Shown piece by piece: positions 16,590 to 24,472 of a DNA stretch of 34,553 nucleotides. The DNA comes from Nostoc sp. CHAB 5824 (GTDB lineage: Bacteria > Cyanobacteriota > Cyanobacteriia > Cyanobacteriales > Nostocaceae). Below the pieces are notes generated by a model. The model saw only the letters and a program-made list of their open reading frames with translations. It had not been told where the DNA came from and did no database searches. Positions within the stretch are counted from its first letter, which is position 1. Each line of letters opens with the position of its first letter. The stretch spans positions 1 through 34,553 of the forward strand of contig NZ_JAIVFT010000037.1 of the NCBI RefSeq assembly GCF_020829665.1. Direction: 5' to 3'. Both the position numbers and the translations under genes were made by a program.

Positions 16590-18242
16590 CTAAACTGGAG
16601 TCAAAAAGTTATTAAACACGGAACTGGCAACATTCCTACCTACTTGCACCCCGTCTATAGTGGCCGCTTCAATATGGACGCCACCATAAAGCCGACTATT
16701 GGCATCCTCTTGAGCTGCCTGTGAAAAGTTGCCGTAATAGCGAGCAACGCCAGGTAATTCTTGTGAAGGAATATCAAAACTGATGTTATCAGTGCCGTAG
16801 AAAAGTTTCAGAATTTCGGCTGATGCACCACCAAATACAGAATGCCCAGATATGTAATCGGGGAATGGTGGGGTATCTAGCAGCGGCTCCCAATTAGGAT
16901 CGGCAATCGTGTTGGGATTATTATCTTGATCGGCATTACGAATTGCAGTAATCGGGCGCAATTGCTCATAGACATATTTGGCATCCCACCCAACAATACC
17001 CGCATCAGCTTGGGCAATGTTCAGCAGCGCAAATAAACGGGCATTCTCCTCCAGAGTATTGCTTTGAGCCAATGCTACTTCTTGCGCGAGTTCGTTCAAC
17101 TGACCTGGTGGCCTGAAAGTATCGCTGCGATCGTAAGCCCAAAATTGGGCAATTTCCGTCTGATCTGCGGTGCGAACAGTACTGTTTTCAGCGCCAAGCG
17201 CCTTAACTTGATTAAAATTTATTGTGTACCGAGGGCTACCATATTCAGGGAAAGTATCCGGACGGAACAGGATAACACTGTCTATAGCAAAGGGAGTTAC
17301 TAGACCCCACTGAGGCAATAATGCTGGTTTAAAATTGGTAGTATCATTTGTTGTTTCACCATCGGTGAAAGTTGGCTTCCAATCGCCAAAGCCAGTTCCC
17401 GGTGTGTATGGTTCTTGTGCGGTACTTGAACCATCATTTTGTCGATTATTCAGTATTTGCCGGGCAACCTTGTTTCCGATCGCAATGCCCTTGTTCTCAG
17501 CCGTACCATTCGGGATTGTTGCAAGAGACCTTTGCCGCTGTTCATCGAATGTAGTTTTTTGTTTTGGGAACAAATTGACCAGCGTTCGGTAGGCTGCTTC
17601 AACTGCCGCAGCTTCTTTCGATGCCCCGGCAGCTTCCGATGCGCTGATGTTCGCTAAATAAGGCTTGTAACTCCGGTCAATTGCGTTGACGGCATCATAA
17701 ACTGCCGCCTGAACGATCGCCTGATTGCGTGCCCCCAGTGGAGGTGCTGTTCCCGATGCTTGTATGGCATTTAAGAGAATTGAATTCCATTGAATCACAA
17801 CGTCACCTCCAGTAATTAACTGGCTAGCTACATTGTTGGCTGTATTACTTTCAGTAACGTTATTACCTGGTATTACCTGTCCAATCAAATAGTAGAGTCC
17901 TGGAGAGACAACACTTGCAGTCCGAAACTCAGATCCAGCAAAATCCACAGTAAATGTTTTAGATTGACCAGGCGCCAAATTAACCGTTTGATTATTCAAA
18001 CCGCCCAAAAGCTCATCTTTGCCCCTGAGTAAATCGCTTGCACCCCTTGATTGTTCGAGTGTGTTTAGAGAATTGATGTCAAGAACTTTATCGGTTGATG
18101 CATATAGGTTGAGGTTTACAGGCCCGTTAAACTGTGTATCACCTTGATTCTCAACAACAATTTTCAGTTTTCCCTGTTCATCAGGAAAGATTGTCGGATT
18201 TTCAAGAATTTCCGCAAACTGAATAACAATATCTGAAGCCAT
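16590..18242 (-). CDS. vanadium-dependent haloperoxidase-like (PAP2 superfamily) protein with CARDB domain
   Basis: The C-terminal two-thirds (about 145-550) have the vanadate/phosphate-binding set of the PAP2 superfamily: K422-x6-R429-P430, S465-G466-H467 and S516-R517-x5-H523. This, with AVYDAVNAID near 180-189, fits vanadium haloperoxidase-like proteins, which oxidise halides with H2O2, or related phosphatases. The first ~140 residues form a CARDB-like beta domain (KLKIVVENQGDTQFNG; NVTESNTANNVASQ). No signal peptide is visible, although such domains usually work outside the cell; export by a C-terminal signal is possible. AAGGAA lies upstream of the ATG at 18242. Halide preference, or whether it is a phosphatase, cannot be decided. 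Confidence 0.85.
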   Translation of the reverse strand: MASDIVIQFAEILENPTIFPDEQGKLKIVVENQGDTQFNGPVNLNLYASTDKVLDINSLNTLEQSRGASDLLRGKDELLGGLNNQTVNLAPGQSKTFTVDFAGSEFRTASVVSPGLYYLIGQVIPGNNVTESNTANNVASQLITGGDVVIQWNSILLNAIQASGTAPPLGARNQAIVQAAVYDAVNAIDRSYKPYLANISASEAAGASKEAAAVEAAYRTLVNLFPKQKTTFDEQRQRSLATIPNGTAENKGIAIGNKVARQILNNRQNDGSSTAQEPYTPGTGFGDWKPTFTDGETTNDTTNFKPALLPQWGLVTPFAIDSVILFRPDTFPEYGSPRYTINFNQVKALGAENSTVRTADQTEIAQFWAYDRSDTFRPPGQLNELAQEVALAQSNTLEENARLFALLNIAQADAGIVGWDAKYVYEQLRPITAIRNADQDNNPNTIADPNWEPLLDTPPFPDYISGHSVFGGASAEILKLFYGTDNISFDIPSQELPGVARYYGNFSQAAQEDANSRLYGGVHIEAATIDGVQVGRNVASSVFNNFLTPV

Positions 18243-18301
18243 AAAGCTTTTGTTCCTTTTTTTGCAAGTAGGAATAAGGTAGTTTTCCTGGTTTTTGCTT
18301 T

Positions 18302-18452
18302 TAAAGGACTACTAAAAAATAAATCATCCAATCTTAATTTGTAGGGTGCATTAATCAAGTAATGCACAATTTTGATCTAATCTGTCACAGTGCATTAGCC
18401 GGAGATATAACGCACCCTACAAGTTGGATATTTTTTTAATTGAAGTCCTTTA
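18302..18452. mobile_element. 151-bp MITE-like inverted-repeat element
   Basis: The ends are TAAAGGACT (18302-18310) and AGTCCTTTA (18444-18452), exact reverse complements. Inside, similarity continues imperfectly to a second strong block: TTGTAGGGTGCATTA (18339-18353) against TAACGCACCCTACAA (18408-18422), 14 of 15 paired. The unit codes for nothing and lies upstream of the haloperoxidase start. The TA at both ends would suit an IS630/mariner-type element, but no active transposase is seen here. Confidence 0.65.
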
Positions 18453-18510
18453 GGCGTGCAGTAACGCTCAGATAAGATTTTGGTTCAATACCCTGAGTCT
18501 GAATTTCTAA

Positions 18511-18891
18511 TTAAACAAAAATGAATTGCTGGCTATTGGAAAGACTTAGATTGGAGAGCGAAATTCCTTCAACAATACCAATGAGTTCAGGCACAACTTG
18601 ACCTGGGGTAAAAAATATTCCTGTACCAGATATCGAGCTAACAGGAGATGCGCCCAGTAGATACTGACTTGCTGAACCTGCTAGCTGGATCTTATCTACG
18701 CCACGGGTAACACGGTCGTTAATGAAACCAAAATCTTTAATTAGAGCGTAGTCTTGAGTACCGTTAAGTTTAACATTGCCACCATCGTATAAAACTACAC
18801 TAAAAATAACAGTATCCTTACCATTTACATCCCTAGCATTTGCTTTTTCAAGTCCCAGGACAAATGTATCGTTATTTTTCCCGCTTTTGAA
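18511..18891 (-). pseudogene. C-terminal fragment of an RTX-type calcium-binding protein
   Basis: The minus strand is open for about 126 codons, from just below an in-frame TAG (18892-18894) to TAA at 18511-18513, with no plausible start. The text is typical of the C-terminal cap of cyanobacterial haemolysin-type proteins: NNDTFVLGLEKANARDVNG, YALIKDFGFIND, DKIQLAGSASQYLLG, and SLSNSQQFIFV at the end. The N-terminal repeats are missing, so this is a decayed gene end. It is upstream of the haloperoxidase on the same strand, separated by the MITE-like element. Confidence 0.7.
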
Positions 18892-19333
18892 CTATCAAAA
18901 GCATTTTTAACTTAATGGACTCCCTAAAAAGGTGTGTAAATCCTGGTTGAACTATATGAAACAACATCAACATAGCTATACTTCTATATCGGGTTCAAAC
19001 TGTAAGTTTTATGTGAAGCATCAGTTATTGTTACAATTATTTACATAACCCAGAAAATATTATGCTAAAGATAGATTACTTAAATATATTATTAATATAC
19101 ATTTGATACTCAGTAAAATAGACCTTTTAGATTAACACTGTGACCCTGGCAGGGTTTGAGGGAGCAAGTACTCTGATCGCTAAACTTGTTTATTCTTGAC
19201 AAGCTTGTTTGTGTCCTAACAAAGAATTAGGGCTACCGGATTCAGCAGTGCAGGTATTGGTTATTCATACTCAATAAAATTGAGCGATCGCTCAACAGCG
19301 TTAGCAACTTTTGCAAAAATAAAAAAATAGGAT
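18892..19333. other. 442-bp intergenic region with an ackA relic
   Basis: No complete gene. The only recognisable piece is at 19232-19274, a decayed copy of the ackA 3' end, listed separately. A HIP1 octamer lies near 19284 and the rest is AT-rich. Confidence 0.5.
19232..19274 (+). pseudogene. relic of an acetate kinase 3' end
   Basis: The frame reads LPDSAVQVLVIHTQ and then stops, against TPDSAVRVLVIHTQ in the intact ackA (about 15928-15969). At the DNA level the 36 bases after GATTCAGCAGTGC are nearly identical, and a two-base deletion precedes them. The similarity fades on both sides, although a GCGATCGC octamer follows in both copies. Confidence 0.65.
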
Positions 19334-20308
19334 TTACCCAAAAATTTTATAAATACTCATAACGAAAGAAACCAACATAAAAATAGTTTTCCAAACTCGC
19401 GGCCCTATTAAACTTAAAATATACTCCGCAAGTTTTGGTGCTATCAGTGACGAAAACGGCAATAATAAAGACTTAACGTCACTAAAGCCACTAGTAGCAG
19501 CAACAAGAACGCTAGGAATGAGACAAATTAGCGTCCATGCCAACCGATTTATAAATTTAGAGTTAATAGAAGTAAGTCTTTGAAGTTGATTGACAAGTAT
19601 ATAACGGGTAGTAGCAAATAATATAGTGAAGCCTATCCAAGCAAATATCGATAGTATTCCATTTTTTGGATGTAAATTGTAGATTACAAAACCAGCAGGA
19701 AACAGCGAAGCTACCTCCCAAACTAGCAGATTTAGCTTAGTCCGAAAGCAATTTAGTATTTGTTCACTCAACCAATAATGGGAAGAGATAATTGTTGAGC
19801 AGTTGGAATTTTGCATCAAATCCCACTTAATTTTATGGAATATATCACCGTGCAGAAGGACAGTGCTTTGCAAAATGATGTCTTTATCTTCATAAGCATC
19901 TGAAGCTAATTGAGCCTGCTTATAGTAAGAATTCAAGGTAATTCCAGACTGTAAGGCTGTTTGACTCCGTGCGGATTTACTTATAAAAAATTTTAAAATA
20001 TCGAATATAACAATAATGTAAAAAACTTGATGAAACTTCTTTTGGATAATTTCTTTTTTGTTTTCAAGTACAACATTATGACTTAAAAATGCGTAGTACC
20101 AAAGAGTAATTATCAGCTTTGGCGGAATGTACAGAGAAACCCCAGTTTTTTGTGCTTGCTGAATCTGCTCTACAACTGCCTCATTTAAGTAAAAACTACA
20201 CTGTGATTGTTCAACCTTAAGTTCAAAGCGATCGCCTTGAGGAACTTGTAGAAACAGAGATAATCCAACATCAGCTTGGTTGTCTGTTTTTGCTATATCG
20301 GCGTTCAT
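19334..20308 (-). CDS. hypothetical multi-spanning membrane protein (last gene of three-gene cluster)
   Basis: The 324-residue protein is not recognised. Residues 1-60 are soluble (FLQVPQGDRFELKVEQSQ); a hydrophobic stretch (about 95-110) follows, then a soluble loop carrying the motif HGDI (153-156) and H177. Four or five further membrane helices occupy about 193-324 (LLVWEVASLFPAGFVIY, ILSIFAWIGFTILFATTRY, LAWTLICLIPSVLVAA, TIFMLVSFVMSIYKIF). Its ATG (20306-20308) lies two bases after the stop of the preceding gene, so the two are almost certainly co-translated. The loop around DKDIILQST...GDI resembles a segment of that upstream protein. No enzyme or transporter motif is seen; function unknown. 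Confidence 0.75.
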   Translation of the reverse strand: MNADIAKTDNQADVGLSLFLQVPQGDRFELKVEQSQCSFYLNEAVVEQIQQAQKTGVSLYIPPKLIITLWYYAFLSHNVVLENKKEIIQKKFHQVFYIIVIFDILKFFISKSARSQTALQSGITLNSYYKQAQLASDAYEDKDIILQSTVLLHGDIFHKIKWDLMQNSNCSTIISSHYWLSEQILNCFRTKLNLLVWEVASLFPAGFVIYNLHPKNGILSIFAWIGFTILFATTRYILVNQLQRLTSINSKFINRLAWTLICLIPSVLVAATSGFSDVKSLLLPFSSLIAPKLAEYILSLIGPRVWKTIFMLVSFVMSIYKIFG

Positions 20309-20310
20309 TG

Positions 20311-21183
20311 TTAAGATAAATTTGCGATACCCTGTACCAAACTAATCAAAAAACTAAATGTTCCACGCCACTGTTTCTCTCCAGAAATCACTCCTTGATT
20401 ATGTGTAGTAATTATTAAATTTTTAGCTTCTTCAGGTAAGTTAAAAAGGTCTTTATGGTAACGAGTGATAATATCTCCATCTAACTGCATAACAGTTTGA
20501 GCATAAATAATATCAATTTTGGTACTTGCCACGTTACTACTATCAAGTGCAGCTTTCAGTTCATACATTTTACGTAAGGTACGAACAAATTTATCATTAT
20601 CCAAAAGTGTTTGAATTTCTTTAAAGTTTTCAATCCAATCTTCTTGATTATTTCCATCTTTATCATCAAGAACTGGAGTTGGAGCAGGTAGTATTGGTTT
20701 AGCTAGCTTCACATTTTCCTGATCGGCTTCAACTAAGTTCGGTTGATGTTTTTTCGCGTATTCTAGCCTTTGCCGATATCGTTTTACTCTTTCATCGTGC
20801 GGATTATAAAAACCTGAACCTTCCTCAATAAGAAGGTAAAAATATTCTCTTTCAAGTTGGTTAAATAAACTTTTATAACGCTTACGCAGTTCTTGAGCTT
20901 GAGAACCTTCTTCTGGAATGTTTTTTGCCTCAAAGTAGTCTGGATCATGTATAGAATAAATTTCTTGATATGCTTCCCAAGCATTAAACTTTGAAGCATT
21001 AATCCTCTCTACAACCATCGTATTAACTTCTAAGGCTGTGATGTCATCAACTAATGTCTGTACAGACGATACTAACCTGTTTAACAAGCCTCTAGCTTGG
21101 TTTTGAATATCTTGAGCTTGAGCAGCATTTCGGTTTCGATTCTGAATACCATTTCGGTCTTTAGTTTGAATATCATTAGACAT
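20311..21183 (-). CDS. hypothetical protein with helical N-terminus and GDI...H motif (middle gene of cluster)
   Basis: The 290-residue protein is not recognised. It begins with an Asn/Gln/Arg-rich segment (1-30), then a helical region (31-150) including LVDDITALEVNTMVVERINA. A Pro-rich linker (about 162-172) and a second helical region follow, with IDIIYAQTVMQLDGDIITRY at 223-242 and H261 24 residues after the Asp. The last 16 residues are hydrophobic (FSFLISLVQGIANL), perhaps membrane-associated. The GDI motif and following His recur in both neighbouring genes. It is tightly coupled to the membrane-protein gene (two-base gap) and 132 bp downstream of the 152-residue gene. Function unknown. 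Confidence 0.75.
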   Translation of the reverse strand: MSNDIQTKDRNGIQNRNRNAAQAQDIQNQARGLLNRLVSSVQTLVDDITALEVNTMVVERINASKFNAWEAYQEIYSIHDPDYFEAKNIPEEGSQAQELRKRYKSLFNQLEREYFYLLIEEGSGFYNPHDERVKRYRQRLEYAKKHQPNLVEADQENVKLAKPILPAPTPVLDDKDGNNQEDWIENFKEIQTLLDNDKFVRTLRKMYELKAALDSSNVASTKIDIIYAQTVMQLDGDIITRYHKDLFNLPEEAKNLIITTHNQGVISGEKQWRGTFSFLISLVQGIANLS

Positions 21184-21315
21184 AGTGTCACCCTCTTATC
21201 AGTTATGACCAATATTGCTGTAGCCTTGCATTCATGGGTAGAAGCAAATAAACCTAAAAATTAGGCTAAATTGCTGTTGGTGTTTTACTTTAACTATGCA
21301 GTTAAAAAATAATTG

Positions 21316-21774
21316 TTAAAGTTGTGACTTTTTACGAGACTTCACAATTTCCATGAAAAACCTATACAATTTCTCCACGCTTTCTATATTCTTTTGAATG
21401 ATTTCCCGACTATCTTTAACTTGAGTTAAATGAAATTCGCGGATTTCTTTATAGGGGCCGCTATCAGTAAATTGACTACCAATTTCATTTTGTATATCCC
21501 CACTAACAAGATTAATTCGAGTATATATCCGATTGCCTGGTTTGGCAGATTCTATTTCATTTTGTAGCTGATCAGATGACTCTGCCACCCAAGTAGTAAT
21601 TTTTAAATCAATGGCTTCAACAATTACTGTTTTAATAGCATCAATAATCTCGTCAACATCCAGTCCTTTTTTATCAGTATTAAGATTACTAACTATTGTT
21701 TTAAAATCACTGTTTTTTGCCTCAATGGATAAACCATTATTTTCCAAGTTGTTTGTAGCTACAGAATCTAACAT
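21316..21774 (-). CDS. hypothetical soluble protein with GDI...H motif (first gene of cluster)
   Basis: The 152-residue protein is not recognised. It is predicted soluble and mostly helical, with an acidic N-terminus, DEIIDAIKTVIVEAIDLKIT at 41-60, the segment RIYTRINLVSGDIQNEIGSQ at 82-101, H115 22 residues after the Asp, and a basic tail (KSRKKSQL). The L-x-x-G-D-I segment and the spacing to His match those of the next two genes. The gene is upstream of them on the same strand with a 132-bp gap, so it may share their transcript or have its own. Function unknown. Confidence 0.7.
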   Translation of the reverse strand: MLDSVATNNLENNGLSIEAKNSDFKTIVSNLNTDKKGLDVDEIIDAIKTVIVEAIDLKITTWVAESSDQLQNEIESAKPGNRIYTRINLVSGDIQNEIGSQFTDSGPYKEIREFHLTQVKDSREIIQKNIESVEKLYRFFMEIVKSRKKSQL

Positions 21775-22246
21775 AAATAATGAAGGTTAAAAGTCTAATT
21801 CCGAACAAAATATTATTTTAGACTATGTAATAAATTTTGCTGCCATTATTTAATAAAACTAAGTAATATCAAAATAAATTAATAATTTAAGAACTTGTTG
21901 ACTGAGGAAAGTAAAGTTAGATTTATAAGAGCCAATTTCATCTCAAAAAAGAAAATAATTTACTAGATCCTGCAAATAAAGAAGCGTAAATTATATTGTA
22001 GTATCTTTACGTAGCAAACGTATAATATAATACTATTTATCGAGTACTGAGTTTGCCGCTCTAGCTGTTTTCGGTTTCTCTTGAGGAAAACTACATCCGT
22101 ACAAAGTCTTTTGATTCAAGTTTTTTTACTTATTTATAGCTTATGGATACTCTCCTGTGTAAACCCCTATGACTATATAACTGGGTCATTTTACAATAAG
22201 CACATTGCATACAAGAATTTAGTCTGCTTGGGAAGATAAGAAAAAT
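21775..22246. other. 472-bp divergent intergenic region
   Basis: This separates the three-gene minus-strand cluster from the plus-strand TPR-like gene and should hold promoters for both. On the plus strand TTGTAG (21996-22001) and TATAAT (22021-22026) are 19 bp apart, a possible though long-spaced promoter; the copy TATAAT is followed by further AT repeats. No coding frame is seen. Confidence 0.45.
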
Positions 22247-23032
22247 ATGTTGTTATTGCGTAAAGCTATTGTTACACCTTTTTTAGTTTGTGCGTGTATT
22301 TTAGGAGTTGGCTTAATTCAATTTCCCCGATTGCAAGAATTGATAAAAAGCAAACACTCTGCTTCTTTAGAAAGTCTAGAGAAAGAAATAAAATCAGAAA
22401 ATGCCCGTCTTGATTTTCTCAAAAAAATGCCTAGTTTTGGTTATGATAATTTCATTGCAGATTTGGTATATCTCAGTTTTTTACAATATTTTGGAGATGA
22501 TGAAGTTCGGAATAAAACAGGTTATAGTTTAAGTCCAGAATATTTTGAAGTCATTCTAGAACATGACCCACGATTCTTAGCAGCGTATCGCGGTCTTTCT
22601 ATCAGTACTTCATTGTACGCTGCCATGCCAGAACGCGCGATCGCATTGTCAGAAAAAGGCTTAAAATCACTATCTCCCTCAGTTCCCGAAAGGTCTTATT
22701 ACGTGTGGCGTTATAAAGGAATTGATGAGTTATTATTTTTAGGCAATGCTCAAGCTGCCCAAAAATCTTTTGCAACGGCGGCAAACTGGGCTAGTAACTT
22801 TTCAGATCCAGAAAGTCAGCTTATAGCTAATACTTCCCAAAAAACTGCTGAATTTCTGAGTCGCAATCCTAATAGCAAATATGCTCAAATTTCTACCTGG
22901 TCAATGGTTTTAAATAATCAAGTTGATGAGAGAACTCGGAAACGAGCAATTCGGCAAATTGAAGCTTTGGGAGGAAAAGTTATTACAACTCCTGAAGGTA
23001 ATAAAAAAATTGTATTTCCCCCAAAAGATTAA
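22247..23032 (+). CDS. hypothetical membrane-anchored TPR-like protein
   Basis: The 261 residues begin with a basic N-terminus and one membrane helix (about 5-25, AIVTPFLVCACILGVGLIQF), without a lipobox that fits well. The rest is predicted helical: a short coiled-coil-like stretch (ASLESLEKEIKSENARLDFL, about 39-58), then a series of helix pairs resembling degenerate tetratricopeptide repeats (ILEHDPRFLAAYRGLSISTS; FLGNAQAAQKSFATAANWAS). It is probably anchored in the plasma membrane with the repeats outside. Such proteins are conserved in cyanobacteria without assigned function, as far as I recall. GGGAAG lies about 13 bases before the ATG. Confidence 0.7.
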   Translation: MLLLRKAIVTPFLVCACILGVGLIQFPRLQELIKSKHSASLESLEKEIKSENARLDFLKKMPSFGYDNFIADLVYLSFLQYFGDDEVRNKTGYSLSPEYFEVILEHDPRFLAAYRGLSISTSLYAAMPERAIALSEKGLKSLSPSVPERSYYVWRYKGIDELLFLGNAQAAQKSFATAANWASNFSDPESQLIANTSQKTAEFLSRNPNSKYAQISTWSMVLNNQVDERTRKRAIRQIEALGGKVITTPEGNKKIVFPPKD

Positions 23033-23128
23033 ATTATTAGCCATAACGGGTTGCTGCAAGTGTAGTAGCTAATCCTATAGCCCAATTGTTTCCAAATTTA
23101 TCACGCATGATTGAGTAGGGCAATACTG

Positions 23129-23548
23129 ATGTCAATACAATTGGCAGAATCTGACTTTCAAATATTAGGGTGTTTTCCTGTTATTTACCAGTTGCGCCCT
23201 CACCTTGAGCAGGCTAAGTTTTTAGAACAAGTTCGATATCAAATGAAAGAAGGATACCAACTTGCATTCTTGGACGTAGAGAAGCAAGCTGTAGCAGTGG
23301 CTGGATTTCGCATTTCGACGTGTTTAGCATTAGGAAAGTTTTTATATATTGATGATTTAGTTGTTGATGAGTTAAAGCGGTCACATAGTTATGGTAAACA
23401 GTTATTTCAGTGGCTAATTAAATATGCAAAAAATCATGAGTGTGAACACCTGAGTCTTGATTCTGGTGTTCAACGATTTGCAGCTCACAGATTTTATCTA
23501 ATGCAGCGCATGAGCATTACAAGTCATCACTTTTCAATAAAGTTGTAA
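23129..23548 (+). CDS. GNAT-family N-acetyltransferase
   Basis: This small protein (139 residues from the ATG at 23129) should transfer an acetyl group from acetyl-CoA to an amine of unknown identity. The motif A region is FLYIDDLVVDELKRSHSYGKQ: beta-4 followed by the pyrophosphate-binding R-x-x-x-Y-G-K loop. The later helix/strand reads LDSGVQRFAAHRFYLMQRM, typical of GNAT motif B. A TTG at 23111 would lengthen it by six residues, but the ATG at 23129 has AGGG upstream and is preferred. It is followed 11 bp later by the aminotransferase-like gene, suggesting an operon. Confidence 0.85.
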   Translation: MSIQLAESDFQILGCFPVIYQLRPHLEQAKFLEQVRYQMKEGYQLAFLDVEKQAVAVAGFRISTCLALGKFLYIDDLVVDELKRSHSYGKQLFQWLIKYAKNHECEHLSLDSGVQRFAAHRFYLMQRMSITSHHFSIKL

Positions 23549-23559
23549 CAACAAACAAA

Positions 23560-24360
23560 ATGAGTGTGAAAAATCACATTTTTTGGTACGATGGCAAATT
23601 AATTTGCTCTCAAACTTTAGAGTTAGATATTAACGATCCGGGTTTACTTTATGGGGCAACTGTTTTTACAACATTGCGAGTTTATCAGAACTCGCTAGAT
23701 AGTAATTTAACCAATTGGCAAGCACACTGCGATCGCTTACTTTTCTCAGTACAAACTTTTGGTTGGCAGCAACCAGATTGGAACCGTCTACGTCAAGGCG
23801 CTCAAATTCTTCTGGCACACTTTCCCGTTCTCAGAATTACCCTTTTTCCCGATGGACGGGAGTGGATAACTGGCAGATTCTTACCACAGGATTTGACAGA
23901 AAAACAAAATAATGGTATTTTGTGCGCCGTTGCAAGTTCAGAATTTTATCGCTCTCTTCCCTCTCATAAAACTGGAAACTATTTGAGTGCTTGGTTAGCA
24001 AGAACTAGTTTAGATGCTCAAGAAGTAATATTAATTGATGCTCAAGGAAATTGGCTAGAAACCAGCACAGGCAACCTTTGGGGATGGTGCGATCGCAGTT
24101 GGTGGACGCCGCCAAAAAAGGCAGGAATTTTGCCAGGAATTTTGCGATCGCAACTTGTAAACTGGTTGCAAAACCACCAGCAACCAATGCGAGAAGAATC
24201 TTGGACGGTAGAGTTAGTCCAGAGATTTGAAGCGATCGCCTACACTAATAGTGTGATAGAAATTATTCCCATTCATACCGTTCATCAGCCCGCAGGATCG
24301 CTACAATATGATCCCTACCATCCTAGTTTTCAGCAAATAAGGGAGCTTTTTGTAGCATGA
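23560..24360 (+). CDS. class IV aminotransferase, probably 4-amino-4-deoxychorismate lyase (PabC-like)
   Basis: PLP fold-type IV enzymes of this kind either convert aminodeoxychorismate to p-aminobenzoate (folate pathway) or transaminate branched-chain or D-amino acids. The 266-residue length and the motif HKTGNYLSAWLAR, with the PLP lysine at K137, favour the lyase, as does LETSTGNLWG with E167 near the cofactor. FDG-like text (WYDGKLI) opens the protein and the LLYGATVFTTLRVYQ helix follows. The C-terminus has YTNSVIEIIPI, equivalent to the conserved NS/G-RxI/EIxP segment. It is co-directional with the GNAT gene and 112 bp upstream of ftsH. Confidence 0.8.
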   Translation: MSVKNHIFWYDGKLICSQTLELDINDPGLLYGATVFTTLRVYQNSLDSNLTNWQAHCDRLLFSVQTFGWQQPDWNRLRQGAQILLAHFPVLRITLFPDGREWITGRFLPQDLTEKQNNGILCAVASSEFYRSLPSHKTGNYLSAWLARTSLDAQEVILIDAQGNWLETSTGNLWGWCDRSWWTPPKKAGILPGILRSQLVNWLQNHQQPMREESWTVELVQRFEAIAYTNSVIEIIPIHTVHQPAGSLQYDPYHPSFQQIRELFVA

Positions 24361-24456
24361 AAGCTACGCCGCTTTGTTACACTTAAGATAAGTTAACATA
24401 ATTCTTAATAATGACCTCTCCGAACAGAGTACGCTACGCGATTGCGCGAAAAATAC

Positions 24457-24462
24457 AGGAGG
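24457..24462 (+). promoter_or_regulatory. strong Shine-Dalgarno site of ftsH
   Basis: AGGAGG, a full match, ends 10 bases before the GTG at 24473 and fixes that codon as the start. Confidence 0.8.
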
Positions 24463-24472
24463 ATAGACCTTA

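Noticed and set aside
23041..23128. Upstream TTG extension of the GNAT gene
   Set aside because: The TTG at 23111 adds only six residues, without a better ribosome site than the ATG at 23129.
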